The notes beneath the pieces were generated by a model. It had not been told where the DNA came from. It saw only the letters and a program-made list of their open reading frames with translations, and searched no databases. Positions 17,336-25,401 of a stretch of DNA of 64,000 nucleotides are shown in pieces. The DNA lies in the NCBI GenBank assembly GCA_000963575.1, contig CP011077.1, positions 2,418,001-2,482,000 on the forward strand, given 5' to 3'. This DNA comes from Klebsiella michiganensis. GTDB taxonomy: Bacteria > Pseudomonadota > Gammaproteobacteria > Enterobacterales > Enterobacteriaceae. The translations under genes and the position numbers were made by a program. Each line of letters begins with the position of its first letter. The stretch's first letter is position 1.

Positions 17336-18459
17336 GATGCGGATCCCGCTGGCGCATTAACCACCTTCACGAGCATCCCCGGACGCAGGGCGTTGGCACC
17401 TTCCAGCACGACTTTCATCCCGGGCTGAATACCGCTCACCACCGCCATTTGCTGCTGGATGCGCAACAGAGTGACCGGTTGCGTTGCGGCGTGCATTTGA
17501 GCGTCAATCACGTAGACGAAATGCCCATCAGGGCCGTCCTGCACGGCCTGCGGAGGTAAAACAACGACATTCGGCGTGCTGCCAGCGCTGACCGTAATAT
17601 TCAGGTAAGCCCCAGGCCAGAGCTGGTTTTCACCATTCGCGAAATGGGCCTTAAAGTTCACCGTGCCGCTATCCTGGCTAACGGTGTTATCAATAAAGCT
17701 CAGCGTGCCGGTAACCGGTTTTCCGCCGGCGTCTGTCACCTGCACATCTACCGGGCCCTGATGCTGCGCGGCGACCACCGCGTTGAGATCCTGCTCCGGC
17801 AGCGTAAATTCTGCGCCAATCGGGTCAAACTGATTAATGCTGACCATGGGTAACGTGCTGCTCGGTTGCGCAAGACTACCGATATGCACGTTCAATGCGC
17901 CGGTTTTGCCGCTTACCGGGGCATAAATACGTGTATAAGCCAACTGGGCCTGCGCGGTGTGAATATCATCCTGGGCAGATTTGTACTGCGCTGCCGCCTG
18001 CTGTTGCGCACTGACGAGGGCGTCCCAGTCTGAAGAAGAAATGTAGTGGGTTTTAAGCAGCGGCTGCCCACGGCTGAGGTCGCGATTGGCTTTGTCCAGC
18101 TCGGCCTTAATCACCCCCAGTTGAGCCTGAGCATGCCCCAGCGCGGCCTGCTCTTCGGCATCATCCAGCACGAACAGCAGTTGCCCTTGCTTAACAAAAT
18201 CCCCTTCATGGAACGCAACCTGGCTGACCGGGCTGGTAATTTGCGCGCGAATGTCCACCTCATTGAGCGACACCAGGTGGCCCTGAGTGGAGAACGTCAG
18301 CGGCAGCGTTTTGCTGACCGCGGCTACCAGGCTAACTTTCGGCGCCGCCGTTTTCTTTTGCGTTGCCGGAGATGAGTTCTGGGAATACAGCCAAAGTCCC
18401 GCCGCCCCCGCCAGCACGCAGGCCATTGCCAGCCCTTTTTTTGACCATTTTATGTTCAT
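17332..18459 (-). CDS. RND membrane fusion protein (adaptor)
   Basis: A 375-residue periplasmic adaptor with an N-terminal anchor (about residues 8-24), lipoyl halves around ITSPVSQVAFHEGDFVKQGQLLFVLDD and IYAPVSGKTGALNV, a coiled-coil hairpin between them, and a C-terminal beta-barrel and membrane-proximal domain. It should bridge the RND pump to an outer membrane channel. The ATG at 18459 has AGAGAAG upstream and starts a normal signal anchor; a longer frame from 18510 lacks both. It is the first gene of the adaptor-pump-regulator-kinase operon, with a CusR-type box 72-93 bp before its start. Confidence 0.9.
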   Translation of the reverse strand: MNIKWSKKGLAMACVLAGAAGLWLYSQNSSPATQKKTAAPKVSLVAAVSKTLPLTFSTQGHLVSLNEVDIRAQITSPVSQVAFHEGDFVKQGQLLFVLDDAEEQAALGHAQAQLGVIKAELDKANRDLSRGQPLLKTHYISSSDWDALVSAQQQAAAQYKSAQDDIHTAQAQLAYTRIYAPVSGKTGALNVHIGSLAQPSSTLPMVSINQFDPIGAEFTLPEQDLNAVVAAQHQGPVDVQVTDAGGKPVTGTLSFIDNTVSQDSGTVNFKAHFANGENQLWPGAYLNITVSAGSTPNVVVLPPQAVQDGPDGHFVYVIDAQMHAATQPVTLLRIQQQMAVVSGIQPGMKVVLEGANALRPGMLVKVVNAPAGSAS

Positions 18460-18530
18460 GATGCAGCGCTTCTCTGAGTCCGGGTATATCAGGAATGTTA
18501 CGCCCGTCACACCAACAGAACGCCGCCACT

Positions 18531-18552
18531 AAAATGACAAGTTTGTAATTTT
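18531..18552. promoter_or_regulatory. CusR-type box upstream of the RND operon
   Basis: AAAATGACAA-GT-TTGTAATTTT, an inverted repeat with one mismatch from the CusR/HprR consensus AAAATGACAA-N2-TTGTCATTTT. It lies between the adaptor gene and ansP and is the likely target of the cluster's own response regulator. Confidence 0.8.
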
Positions 18553-18669
18553 GCTTCTCATTCAATTTTCTGCCAGGATTCCTCGCCCTCTTTTTCACGG
18601 CCTCCGCAGCCAGAATTAACGGGCGGAAAAGGACGGCGCTTTTTAACTCAAAGGCAGACAGGAATCTCA

Positions 18670-20118
18670 ATGAAAACAAAGACTGAAGCGGAACACCGCG
18701 CCGCCAAACGGCGCTGGTTGAATTCTCAGGACTCGGGATATCACCAGGCGATGGGTAATCGCCACGTACAGATGATTGCCATCGGCGGCGCCATCGGTAC
18801 CGGCCTGTTTCTCGGCGCAGGTGCACGCCTGCAGGCGGCAGGGCCTGCGCTGGCGTTAATTTATCTGGTTTGCGGTATTTTCTCTTTCTTCATCCTCCGC
18901 GCGTTGGGCGAGCTGGTTATCCATCGCCCTTCCAGCGGCAGCTTCGTCTCCTACACCCGTGAATTCCTCGGTGAGAAAGCCGCCTACGTTTGCGGCTGGA
19001 TGTATTTCGTCAACTGGGCGATGACCGGCATCGTGGACATCACTGCCGTCGCGCTCTACATGCACTACTGGGGCGCATTTGGTGATGTGCCGCAGTGGGT
19101 CTTCGCCCTCGGCGCGTTGGCCGTGGTCGCGGCGATGAACATGATTGGCGTGAAATGGTTCGCCGAGATGGAGTTCTGGTTTGCGCTGATCAAAGTGTTG
19201 GCCATCGTTGCCTTCCTGATAGTCGGGACCATTTTCCTCGGCACCGGGAAACCGATTGACGGTAACAGCACCGGCTTCCACCTGATAACCGACAACGGCG
19301 GCCTCTTCCCTCACGGGCTACTGCCCGCGCTGGTGCTGATTCAGGGCGTGGTTTTTGCCTTCGCCTCTATCGAATTAGTGGGCACCGCCGCCGGGGAATG
19401 TAAAGACCCGAAAACCATGGTGCCAAAGGCCATTAACAGCGTGATCTGGCGTATCGGCCTGTTTTATGTCGGCTCCGTCGTGCTGCTGGTCCTGCTGCTG
19501 CCGTGGAACGCCTATCAGGCGGGCCAGAGCCCGTTCGTGACCTTCTTCTCGAAGCTCGGCGTGCCTTACATCGGCGACGTAATGAACATCGTGGTATTAA
19601 CCGCGGCGCTCTCCAGCCTGAACTCCGGCCTGTACTGCACCGGGCGTATTCTGCGTTCGATGTCGATGGGCGGCTCCGCGCCTCAATTCATGTCGAAAAT
19701 GAGCAAGAATCAGGTGCCGTATGCCGGCATTCTGGTTACCAGCGGCGTGTATGTGCTTGGCGTGTTCCTGAACTATCTGGTGCCTTCTCAGGTGTTTGAG
19801 ATTGTGCTGAATATGGCGTCACTGGGCATCATCACCTCCTGGGCGTTTATCGTGCTGTGCCAGATTCGTCTGCGCAAGGCTATCAAAGAAGGGAAAGCGG
19901 ACGAGGTAAGTTTCAAGCTGCCAGGTGCGCCGTTTACCTCCTGGCTGACGCTGCTGTTTTTGCTTGGCGTGCTGGTATTGATGGCGATGGACTATCCGAA
20001 CGGGACGTTTACGATTGCTTCTATTCCGGTACTGGCGATTCTGCTGACCCTGGGCTGGTTTGGCGCTCGCAAGCGAGTGCATGAAGTTGCCCAGCAGGTT
20101 CACGATCACCACGAGTAG
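18670..20118 (+). CDS. ansP: L-asparagine permease AnsP
   Basis: A 482-residue amino acid permease of the APC superfamily with twelve membrane segments. Most of the chain is nearly identical to E. coli AnsP: QMIAIGGAIGTGLFLGAGARL near the first segment, HRPSSGSFVSYTREFLGEKAAYV, and FKLPGAPFTSWLTLLFLL near the end. It imports L-asparagine with protons. It is slightly shorter than E. coli AnsP (499), lacking part of the acidic C-terminal tail. It stands alone, divergent from the efflux operon. GC-rich hairpin repeats follow its stop. Confidence 0.93.
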   Translation: MKTKTEAEHRAAKRRWLNSQDSGYHQAMGNRHVQMIAIGGAIGTGLFLGAGARLQAAGPALALIYLVCGIFSFFILRALGELVIHRPSSGSFVSYTREFLGEKAAYVCGWMYFVNWAMTGIVDITAVALYMHYWGAFGDVPQWVFALGALAVVAAMNMIGVKWFAEMEFWFALIKVLAIVAFLIVGTIFLGTGKPIDGNSTGFHLITDNGGLFPHGLLPALVLIQGVVFAFASIELVGTAAGECKDPKTMVPKAINSVIWRIGLFYVGSVVLLVLLLPWNAYQAGQSPFVTFFSKLGVPYIGDVMNIVVLTAALSSLNSGLYCTGRILRSMSMGGSAPQFMSKMSKNQVPYAGILVTSGVYVLGVFLNYLVPSQVFEIVLNMASLGIITSWAFIVLCQIRLRKAIKEGKADEVSFKLPGAPFTSWLTLLFLLGVLVLMAMDYPNGTFTIASIPVLAILLTLGWFGARKRVHEVAQQVHDHHE

Positions 20119-20119
20119 T

Positions 20120-20156
20120 GCCCCTCACCCTGACCCTCTCCCCGCCGGGGAGAGGG
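20120..20156. repeat. REP-like palindrome, unit 1
   Basis: CCCTCACCCTGA is followed by a 10-bp stem CCCTCTCCCC-GCC-GGGGAGAGGG. It starts immediately after the ansP stop and may act as its terminator or stabilise the transcript. The same sequence recurs at 20501. Confidence 0.7.
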
Positions 20157-20233
20157 AATCAAGTCTCAGACTTCACTCTTTGGCATCCCTTAGTCACAAA
20201 TTCCAACGATTATGAAGGGACGGCAAACATTCC

Positions 20234-20463
20234 GTTCACCTCCAGTCCTGTTTTATATGTCACCACTGAACAGGTGAACGTCTCGGGAGAATCACCGTCT
20301 TTCCCCCGAGACCCCGGACTCCCGGCCAAATAAATCGACCGCTAAAGCGGCAGACCTCCGTTTTATCTCCCAGTCCTGGGTCGGCTGAGATGTGTTCCCG
20401 ACGCTCTCAGCCTCCGGCCGTTCCCGACGTCCGGACCCTGGCCAGTCGGAGAGAAAACGGAGG
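20234..20463. other. Highly structured intergenic element, possible non-coding RNA or mobile palindromic element
   Basis: This stretch has no convincing gene but a dense series of inverted repeats: GTTCACCT/AGGTGAAC (20234, 20272), GTCTCGGG/CCCGAGAC (20280, 20305) and CCGCT/AGCGG (20339, 20346). A long outer stem CCTCCGTTTTaTCTCC pairs with GGAGAgAAAACGGAGG (20355-20370 with 20448-20463). Inside it are CCCAG/CTGGG, GGCTGAGA/TCTCAGCC (20383, 20405) and TCCGG/CCGGA (20413, 20431). The last two hairpins carry the same loop, GTTCCCGACG. Strand and function cannot be decided from sequence. Confidence 0.6.
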
Positions 20464-20500
20464 CGATTTAAGCCGGAACCGAGCCTCGCTTCTTATTTTT

Positions 20501-20537
20501 ACCCTCACCCTGACCCTCTCCCTGGAAAGGAGAGGGA
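20501..20537. repeat. REP-like palindrome, unit 2
   Basis: The same CCCTCACCCTGACCCTCTCC head as unit 1, with the stem CCCTCTCC/GGAGAGGG closed by a 6-base loop. Confidence 0.7.
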
Positions 20538-20567
20538 ATAGACAAAGTTTCCCATAGCTTTTGTTTT

Positions 20568-20605
20568 CTCCCTCGCCCCTTTGGGGAGAGGGCTGGGGTG
20601 AGGGG
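20568..20605. repeat. REP-like palindrome, unit 3 (inverted)
   Basis: CTCCCTCGCCCC-TTT-GGGGAGAGGG followed by CTGGGGTGAGGG, so the unit is in the opposite orientation to units 1 and 2. It lies about 60 bp past the end of the anti-sigma gene on the other strand. Confidence 0.65.
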
Positions 20606-20664
20606 AAGAGGTGTTCCCCGCTGTCGGTAAACCGAACTTCATCGGCATCACATACGCAGTAAAC

Positions 20665-21324
20665 TCACAGTACCCCGCTATACACCACTGGCCCGGTCGG
20701 CTGGCCGGTAGGCGAACCACCCTGCGGCTCCAGGCTGATGGCGATCGTCACGCCTCGTGACAACGTCACGTTTCCGTTGCTAACCTGAGTCACCGCTTTA
20801 CTGTCCAAGAGCCCCAGGGATACAGGCTTCGCGCCTACCGGTATCGCCCACAGCTGCAGACTATTGCTGGCGGAAATGGAGGCGAGCTGCAGCGGCGTCA
20901 GGCGCAGTGTTTTCCTGGCGCTGTCGGCGCTAACCAGCCACTGCCCCTGCTGGCTACTGCCGTTAAGTACCATCAGCGGGGCCAGGTCCGGCGCTTTAGG
21001 GCTGAAATATGGCACCAGTGTCACGGCGGCAAGTCCGGCGGCGAGCGCCCAGCCAAGGTAACTCCAGCGCCAGCGAGAATGCACGGGCGTGTGACGTTCC
21101 GGCGGCAGGCTAAGCTGAATTTTCTTCCAGACGGATCCCGGGGGATGTTGCGGCTGGAGCTGACTGTCCAGCCCGCCAAGCAGGGTTTGCCAGCGGCCAA
21201 CCAGGGCGGCCAGATTTGGCTCATTCCGTAAACGTTTTTCGAAACGCAGGCGCGCACTGCCGCGCAGCGTACCCAGCGCGTATTCAGAGGCCAGTGCGTT
21301 ATCTCTTGGTTGGCTGCTGTTCAT
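20665..21324 (-). CDS. Anti-sigma factor, RskA family
   Basis: A 219-residue protein with a cytoplasmic sigma-binding N-terminus (ASEYALGTLRGSARLRFEKRL is typical of the anti-sigma domain), one membrane segment at about residues 91-110, and a periplasmic RskA domain with SLQLWAIPVGAKPVSLG. It should hold the neighbouring ECF sigma factor inactive at the membrane until a periplasmic signal leads to its cleavage or release. The ATG overlaps the sigma stop (ATGA), showing coupled translation. Confidence 0.85.
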   Translation of the reverse strand: MNSSQPRDNALASEYALGTLRGSARLRFEKRLRNEPNLAALVGRWQTLLGGLDSQLQPQHPPGSVWKKIQLSLPPERHTPVHSRWRWSYLGWALAAGLAAVTLVPYFSPKAPDLAPLMVLNGSSQQGQWLVSADSARKTLRLTPLQLASISASNSLQLWAIPVGAKPVSLGLLDSKAVTQVSNGNVTLSRGVTIAISLEPQGGSPTGQPTGPVVYSGVL

Positions 21325-21875
21325 AGTCCGACGCAATCCTTAAGGTGATCCAGCGCCCGGCGGATCCAACTTTTTACCGTGCCGAGCGGCTGCTGCAGCC
21401 AGTCGGCGATATCACCGTGGGACATCCCCTGATAGTAGGCCAGCACCACGCTCTGCCGCTGTTCGCTGCTGAGTCCGTCCAGGCAGCCACGCAGGCGCCC
21501 TGCCTGCAGTTCGTCACACCAGCCGTTGTCCTCTTCACTTTCTATACCCGCGGCGTTGTCGCTGAGTTCATCTTCCTGGCTTGCCGCGCGGGATTGCCCG
21601 CTGCGCAGCCAGTCAATACAGCGATTGCGGACAATGTGGGTCAGCCAGGTCACGGGGGCGCTTAATGCCGGATCGTAGCCTGAAGCTTTATTCCACACCG
21701 TGAGGAAAGCATCATGCAAAATCTCTTCGGCCCACGCCCGGCGCTGAACGGTACGCAGCGCCACGGCAAACAAATGGGGGGACGTCAGGCGATAGAGTTG
21801 TTCAAATGCGCGGCGGTCGCCTTCAGCAACCGCCTGCATCAGTTTTACCTGCTGTTCTACCAGAGTTTTATCCAT
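21321..21875 (-). CDS. ECF sigma factor, SigK-like
   Basis: A 184-residue sigma-70-family factor with only regions 2 and 4. Region 2 includes LYRLTSPHLFAVALRTVQRRAWAEEILHDAFLTVWN and VTWLTHIVRNRCIDWLR. Region 4 ends SVVLAYYQGMSHGDIADWLQQPLGTVKSWIRRALDHL. This arrangement with an RskA-type anti-sigma is characteristic of the SigK-related ECF groups. Its targets are probably its own operon, including the fasciclin gene just upstream, but no promoter motif can be asserted from one site. Confidence 0.88.
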   Translation of the reverse strand: MDKTLVEQQVKLMQAVAEGDRRAFEQLYRLTSPHLFAVALRTVQRRAWAEEILHDAFLTVWNKASGYDPALSAPVTWLTHIVRNRCIDWLRSGQSRAASQEDELSDNAAGIESEEDNGWCDELQAGRLRGCLDGLSSEQRQSVVLAYYQGMSHGDIADWLQQPLGTVKSWIRRALDHLKDCVGL

Positions 21876-21918
21876 AATTTTCTCGACCAGGCGACGGGCC
21901 TGGATCGAGTATAGACAC

Positions 21919-22479
21919 TCACTTCGGCATCAGTACGGTATCAATCACGTCTATCACGCCATTTTTCTGGTTCACGTCATAGGTGCTGATATTGGCGATG
22001 TTGCCTTTCCCGTCTTTGATCTGAATATTGTGCGGGCCGTTGTTCATGATCCACAGCGGCTGGCCGTTGACGGTTTTTAATTCTGCACTGCCGCCGCCCT
22101 GCTGGATTTTTTTCTCCAGCGCCTTCATGTCGTATTTCCCTGCGACTACGTGATACGTCAGGATGCTGGTCAGCGTGGCTTTGTTTTCCGGTTTAACCAG
22201 ATTGCTGACCGTGCCGGCCGGCAGTTTGGCAAACGCGGCATCGGTTGGGGCAAAGACGGTAAATGGCCCTTTGCCCTGCAATGTATCGACTAAGCCGGCG
22301 GCTTTCACCGCCGCGACCAGCGTGGTGTGATCTTTGGAGTTAACGGCGTTCTCAACAATATTTTTTGACGGATACATCGCTGCACCGCCCACCATCACGG
22401 AATCATTGGTCATTGAGGCAATGCTCAGCGTACTGAAAAAAGCAGAGGCGCACACGGCGGAGGCAAAATACTTGTTCAT
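21919..22479 (-). CDS. Secreted fasciclin (FAS1) domain protein
   Basis: A 186-residue exported protein with a signal peptide (about residues 1-22) and one FAS1 domain. The FAS1 motifs are seen in GPFTVFAPTDAAFAKLPAGTV and LTYHVVAGKY, and the domain ends GVIDVIDTVLMPK. FAS1 domains mediate adhesion or protein contact. The ATG at 22479 follows GAGGAA at good spacing. It is the first gene of a three-gene operon with the ECF sigma and anti-sigma genes, an arrangement seen elsewhere in proteobacteria, so it may report to or be controlled by that sigma factor. Confidence 0.87.
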   Translation of the reverse strand: MNKYFASAVCASAFFSTLSIASMTNDSVMVGGAAMYPSKNIVENAVNSKDHTTLVAAVKAAGLVDTLQGKGPFTVFAPTDAAFAKLPAGTVSNLVKPENKATLTSILTYHVVAGKYDMKALEKKIQQGGGSAELKTVNGQPLWIMNNGPHNIQIKDGKGNIANISTYDVNQKNGVIDVIDTVLMPK

Positions 22480-22606
22480 GTTGAATTCCTCAATTGTAGG
22501 GAGCAAGAGAGTTGCTCACAGTTTGATATACGGTTGAGGCTGTGCCGTTGGATGCAGAAAAAATTAAAAATATTTCGCCGTTTCTTTCATCACTCATAAC
22601 CCATTG

Positions 22607-22625
22607 TTAACGTTACGTGCGTTAA
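22607..22625. promoter_or_regulatory. Inverted repeat in the fasciclin-pqqU divergent region
   Basis: TTAACG-N7-CGTTAA lies 100 bp before pqqU and 128 bp before the fasciclin gene. Its position suits an operator, but the binding protein is unknown. Confidence 0.35.
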
Positions 22626-22706
22626 TAATTTTCAAAATTTAAACACAAGCACTAACATATACAGTTCACGATCCTGACAAATGCGCATGCCGTAAAATAC
22701 CCCCTG

Positions 22707-24854
22707 ATGAAGACACCCCAGAAAAAGACGCTACATACACATAAAACCGCCCTTTCCCTTCTCCTGATCCCGGCCTTAACCCCGGGCTTTACGCAAGCCG
22801 CTGAAACACAGGCCAAAGATGAATCCACGCTGCTGGTCACCGCTAAGCCAACAACCGTATCTGAACTCGATACCCCGGCCGCGGTCAGCGTGGTTTATGG
22901 CGATGATCTGCGCCAGGCAGCCCCACGGATAAACCTGTCGGAAAACCTCGGCGGCGTACCCGGGCTGCAAATTCAGAACCGCCAAAATTATGCTCAGGAT
23001 TTGCAGCTTTCGGTGCGCGGTTTTGGCTCACGCTCGATGTACGGCGTGCGCGGCGTGCGCATGTATGTGGACGGTATCCCGGCCACGATGCCCGATGGCC
23101 AGGGGCAAACGTCCAATATCGATTTAAACAGCGTGGACAGTGTGGAAGTACTTCGCGGGCCGTTTTCAGCGATCTACGGTAACTCGTCCGGCGGTGTGGT
23201 TAACGTCAAAACGGAAACCGGCCGCCAGCCGACGACGCTCGAAGCCAGCAGCTACTTCGGCAGCTTTGGCAGTTGGCGCAACAGCGTGAAGGCCACCGGC
23301 TCAACCGGCGACGGTACGCAGGCAGGAGATGTGGACTATGCCATTTCCGCCTCGCGCTTTACCACCCACGGCTACCGCGACCACAGCAGCGCGCAGAAAA
23401 ATCTCGGTAACGCGAAGCTTGGCGTCCGTCTGAACGACGTCAGCAAGCTGACATTGCTGTTCAACAGCGTGGATATTGATGCCAACGATCCCGGCGGCCT
23501 GACCGAACAGGAGTGGCGCGACAACCCGAGACAGGCCCCCCGGGCCGACCAGTACAATACGCGAAAAACAACCAAACAAACCCAGGGCGGGCTCCGCTAT
23601 GACCGGCAGCTTAGCGAGCACGATGATTTAAGCGTGATGATGTACGCGGGCGTGCGGGAAACCACGCAGTACCAGTCCATTCCCGTGTCGGCGCAAAAAA
23701 ATGCAAATCATCCCGGCGGCGTGATCCAACTGGCAAGGCATTACCAGGGGATTGATACCCGCTGGACGCACAACGGCGACCTCGGCGGCGTGCCGGTTAG
23801 CTTCACCACCGGGCTGGACTACGAGACGATGACCGAGAATCGCAAAGGCTATGAGAACTTTGTGACGGTCAATGGCGGGACGGTGTTGGGTGAGCAAGGC
23901 AACCTGCGTCGGAATGAACGCAATCTGATGTGGAACCTCGACCCGTACCTGCAAACTACATGGCAACTGACTGATAAACTCAGCCTGGATGCGGGCGTGC
24001 GCTTCAGCTCGGTCTATTTTGACTCCAACGACTATTACATTGTGGGAACAAACGGCGATGACAGCGGCAACGCCAGCTATCACAAGTGGCTGCCTGCCGC
24101 CTCGCTGAAATATGCCGTCACCGACGGGTGGAATATCTACACCTCCGCAGGGCGCGGCTTTGAGACGCCCACCATCAACGAGCTTTCTTATCGCGACAAC
24201 GGCGCATCCGGGCTTAACTTTGCCCTGCAGCCGGCCACCAACACCACGGTAGAGATTGGTAGCAAAAACCGTATTGGCAACGGGCTGTTTACCGCCGCCC
24301 TGTTCCAGACCGACACCGATAACGAGATAGTGGTTGATCAAAGCAGCGGCGGGCGTACTACCTACAAAAATGCCGGTGAAACTCGCCGTCGTGGGCTGGA
24401 ACTTTCCCTCGATCAGCAGTTTGCCGCCGACTGGCGGTTGAAGATGGCCTGGACTTATCTGGATGCCACCTACCGTACCAACGCATGCGGGACAAACGAC
24501 TGCAACGGCAACCGAATGCCCGGCATCGCCCGTAATATGGGGTACGCGTCGCTGGGCTACGTGCCTGAGGAGGGCTGGTATGCCGGCTCAGATATTCGCT
24601 ACATGAGTGATATCCAGGCGAATGACCAGAACAGCGCCAAAGCCCCGACCTACACTACGGTCGGATTGAATACCGGCTACAAGCTCCACGTCCGGCAAAA
24701 CTGGCTGCTGGACATCTGGGGACGAGTTGATAATCTGTTCGACCGCGATTATGTCGGCTCGGTGATTGTCAATGAAGGCAATGGCCGCTATTTCGAGCCA
24801 GCGCCCGGACGTAACTATGGCGTGGGCGTCAACGTAAGCTACAGCTTCCAGTAA
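22707..24854 (+). CDS. pqqU: TonB-dependent PQQ receptor PqqU (YncD)
   Basis: A 715-residue outer membrane receptor with a signal peptide ending near TQAAE, a TonB-box-like stretch DESTLLVTA, a plug domain (about 50-160; VPGLQIQNRQNYAQDLQLSVRGFGSRS), and a 22-strand barrel ending in the aromatic SYSF. Long stretches match E. coli YncD, which takes up pyrroloquinoline quinone for periplasmic dehydrogenases. It is about 15 residues longer at the N-terminus than E. coli YncD. It is divergent from the fasciclin operon and followed by a strong hairpin. No ribosome site is obvious before the ATG. Confidence 0.92.
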   Translation: MKTPQKKTLHTHKTALSLLLIPALTPGFTQAAETQAKDESTLLVTAKPTTVSELDTPAAVSVVYGDDLRQAAPRINLSENLGGVPGLQIQNRQNYAQDLQLSVRGFGSRSMYGVRGVRMYVDGIPATMPDGQGQTSNIDLNSVDSVEVLRGPFSAIYGNSSGGVVNVKTETGRQPTTLEASSYFGSFGSWRNSVKATGSTGDGTQAGDVDYAISASRFTTHGYRDHSSAQKNLGNAKLGVRLNDVSKLTLLFNSVDIDANDPGGLTEQEWRDNPRQAPRADQYNTRKTTKQTQGGLRYDRQLSEHDDLSVMMYAGVRETTQYQSIPVSAQKNANHPGGVIQLARHYQGIDTRWTHNGDLGGVPVSFTTGLDYETMTENRKGYENFVTVNGGTVLGEQGNLRRNERNLMWNLDPYLQTTWQLTDKLSLDAGVRFSSVYFDSNDYYIVGTNGDDSGNASYHKWLPAASLKYAVTDGWNIYTSAGRGFETPTINELSYRDNGASGLNFALQPATNTTVEIGSKNRIGNGLFTAALFQTDTDNEIVVDQSSGGRTTYKNAGETRRRGLELSLDQQFAADWRLKMAWTYLDATYRTNACGTNDCNGNRMPGIARNMGYASLGYVPEEGWYAGSDIRYMSDIQANDQNSAKAPTYTTVGLNTGYKLHVRQNWLLDIWGRVDNLFDRDYVGSVIVNEGNGRYFEPAPGRNYGVGVNVSYSFQ

Positions 24855-24859
24855 GCTTT

Positions 24860-24885
24860 GCCCCTCCGGCGACTGTCGGAGGGGC
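24860..24885 (+). terminator. Terminator after pqqU
   Basis: GCCCCTCCG, an 8-base loop, CGGAGGGGC, 5 bp after the stop. The U-run is poor. Confidence 0.7.
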
Positions 24886-24901
24886 ATTAAAAAGGAATTT
24901 T

Positions 24902-25357
24902 ATGTTACCCAACCTGACCCTTCGGGATGCCACCCTGGCAGACATCGAGACAATTTTTACCATCCGAACCGGCGTCAAAGAGAACCATCTTTCGCGCGAA
25001 GAAATGGCCGAAATGGGCATCACCCCGCAGGCTATTGCAGAGATTATTGCCGAATCTCCGTGCATATGGCTCGCCGACGTTGAGGCTGAGCCCGCTGGTT
25101 TTGCGATGGCCATTGCCGAAGAGGCCTGCCTGTTTGCCATGTTCGTGCTGCCGCAGTTTGAAGGCCAGGGCGTCGGGAAATTGCTGCTGGAAAAAGCCGA
25201 GGCGTTCTTGTTTGCCCGACACCCCACTATCTGGCTTGAAACAGCGGCAAGCAGCCGCGCCGCGGTGTTTTATCGACGCCACGGCTGGCAGCCTGTGGGG
25301 GAGCAAGACGGCGAAGATATCCGCTTCGAAAAATCACGCCCCGTGGCGACGAAATAA
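24902..25357 (+). CDS. GNAT-family N-acetyltransferase
   Basis: A 151-residue acetyltransferase. The acetyl-CoA site is visible as MFVLPQFEGQGVGKLLLEKAEAFL (about residues 80-103), followed by ETAASSRAAVFYRRHGWQPVG, the motif B region with the family's Tyr-Gly pair. The substrate is unknown. An AAGGAA ribosome site precedes the ATG. It lies 17 bp after the pqqU terminator and is probably transcribed separately or by readthrough. Confidence 0.85.
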   Translation: MLPNLTLRDATLADIETIFTIRTGVKENHLSREEMAEMGITPQAIAEIIAESPCIWLADVEAEPAGFAMAIAEEACLFAMFVLPQFEGQGVGKLLLEKAEAFLFARHPTIWLETAASSRAAVFYRRHGWQPVGEQDGEDIRFEKSRPVATK

Positions 25358-25401
25358 CAACGCCCTCACCCATCGGTACGCGCGCTCAGCCCGGGCGCGA
25401 T

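Noticed and set aside
18332..18826. 164-codon minus-strand frame across the adaptor start and ansP start
   Set aside because: It overlaps two well-supported genes and the CusR-type box and has no ribosome site or motif.
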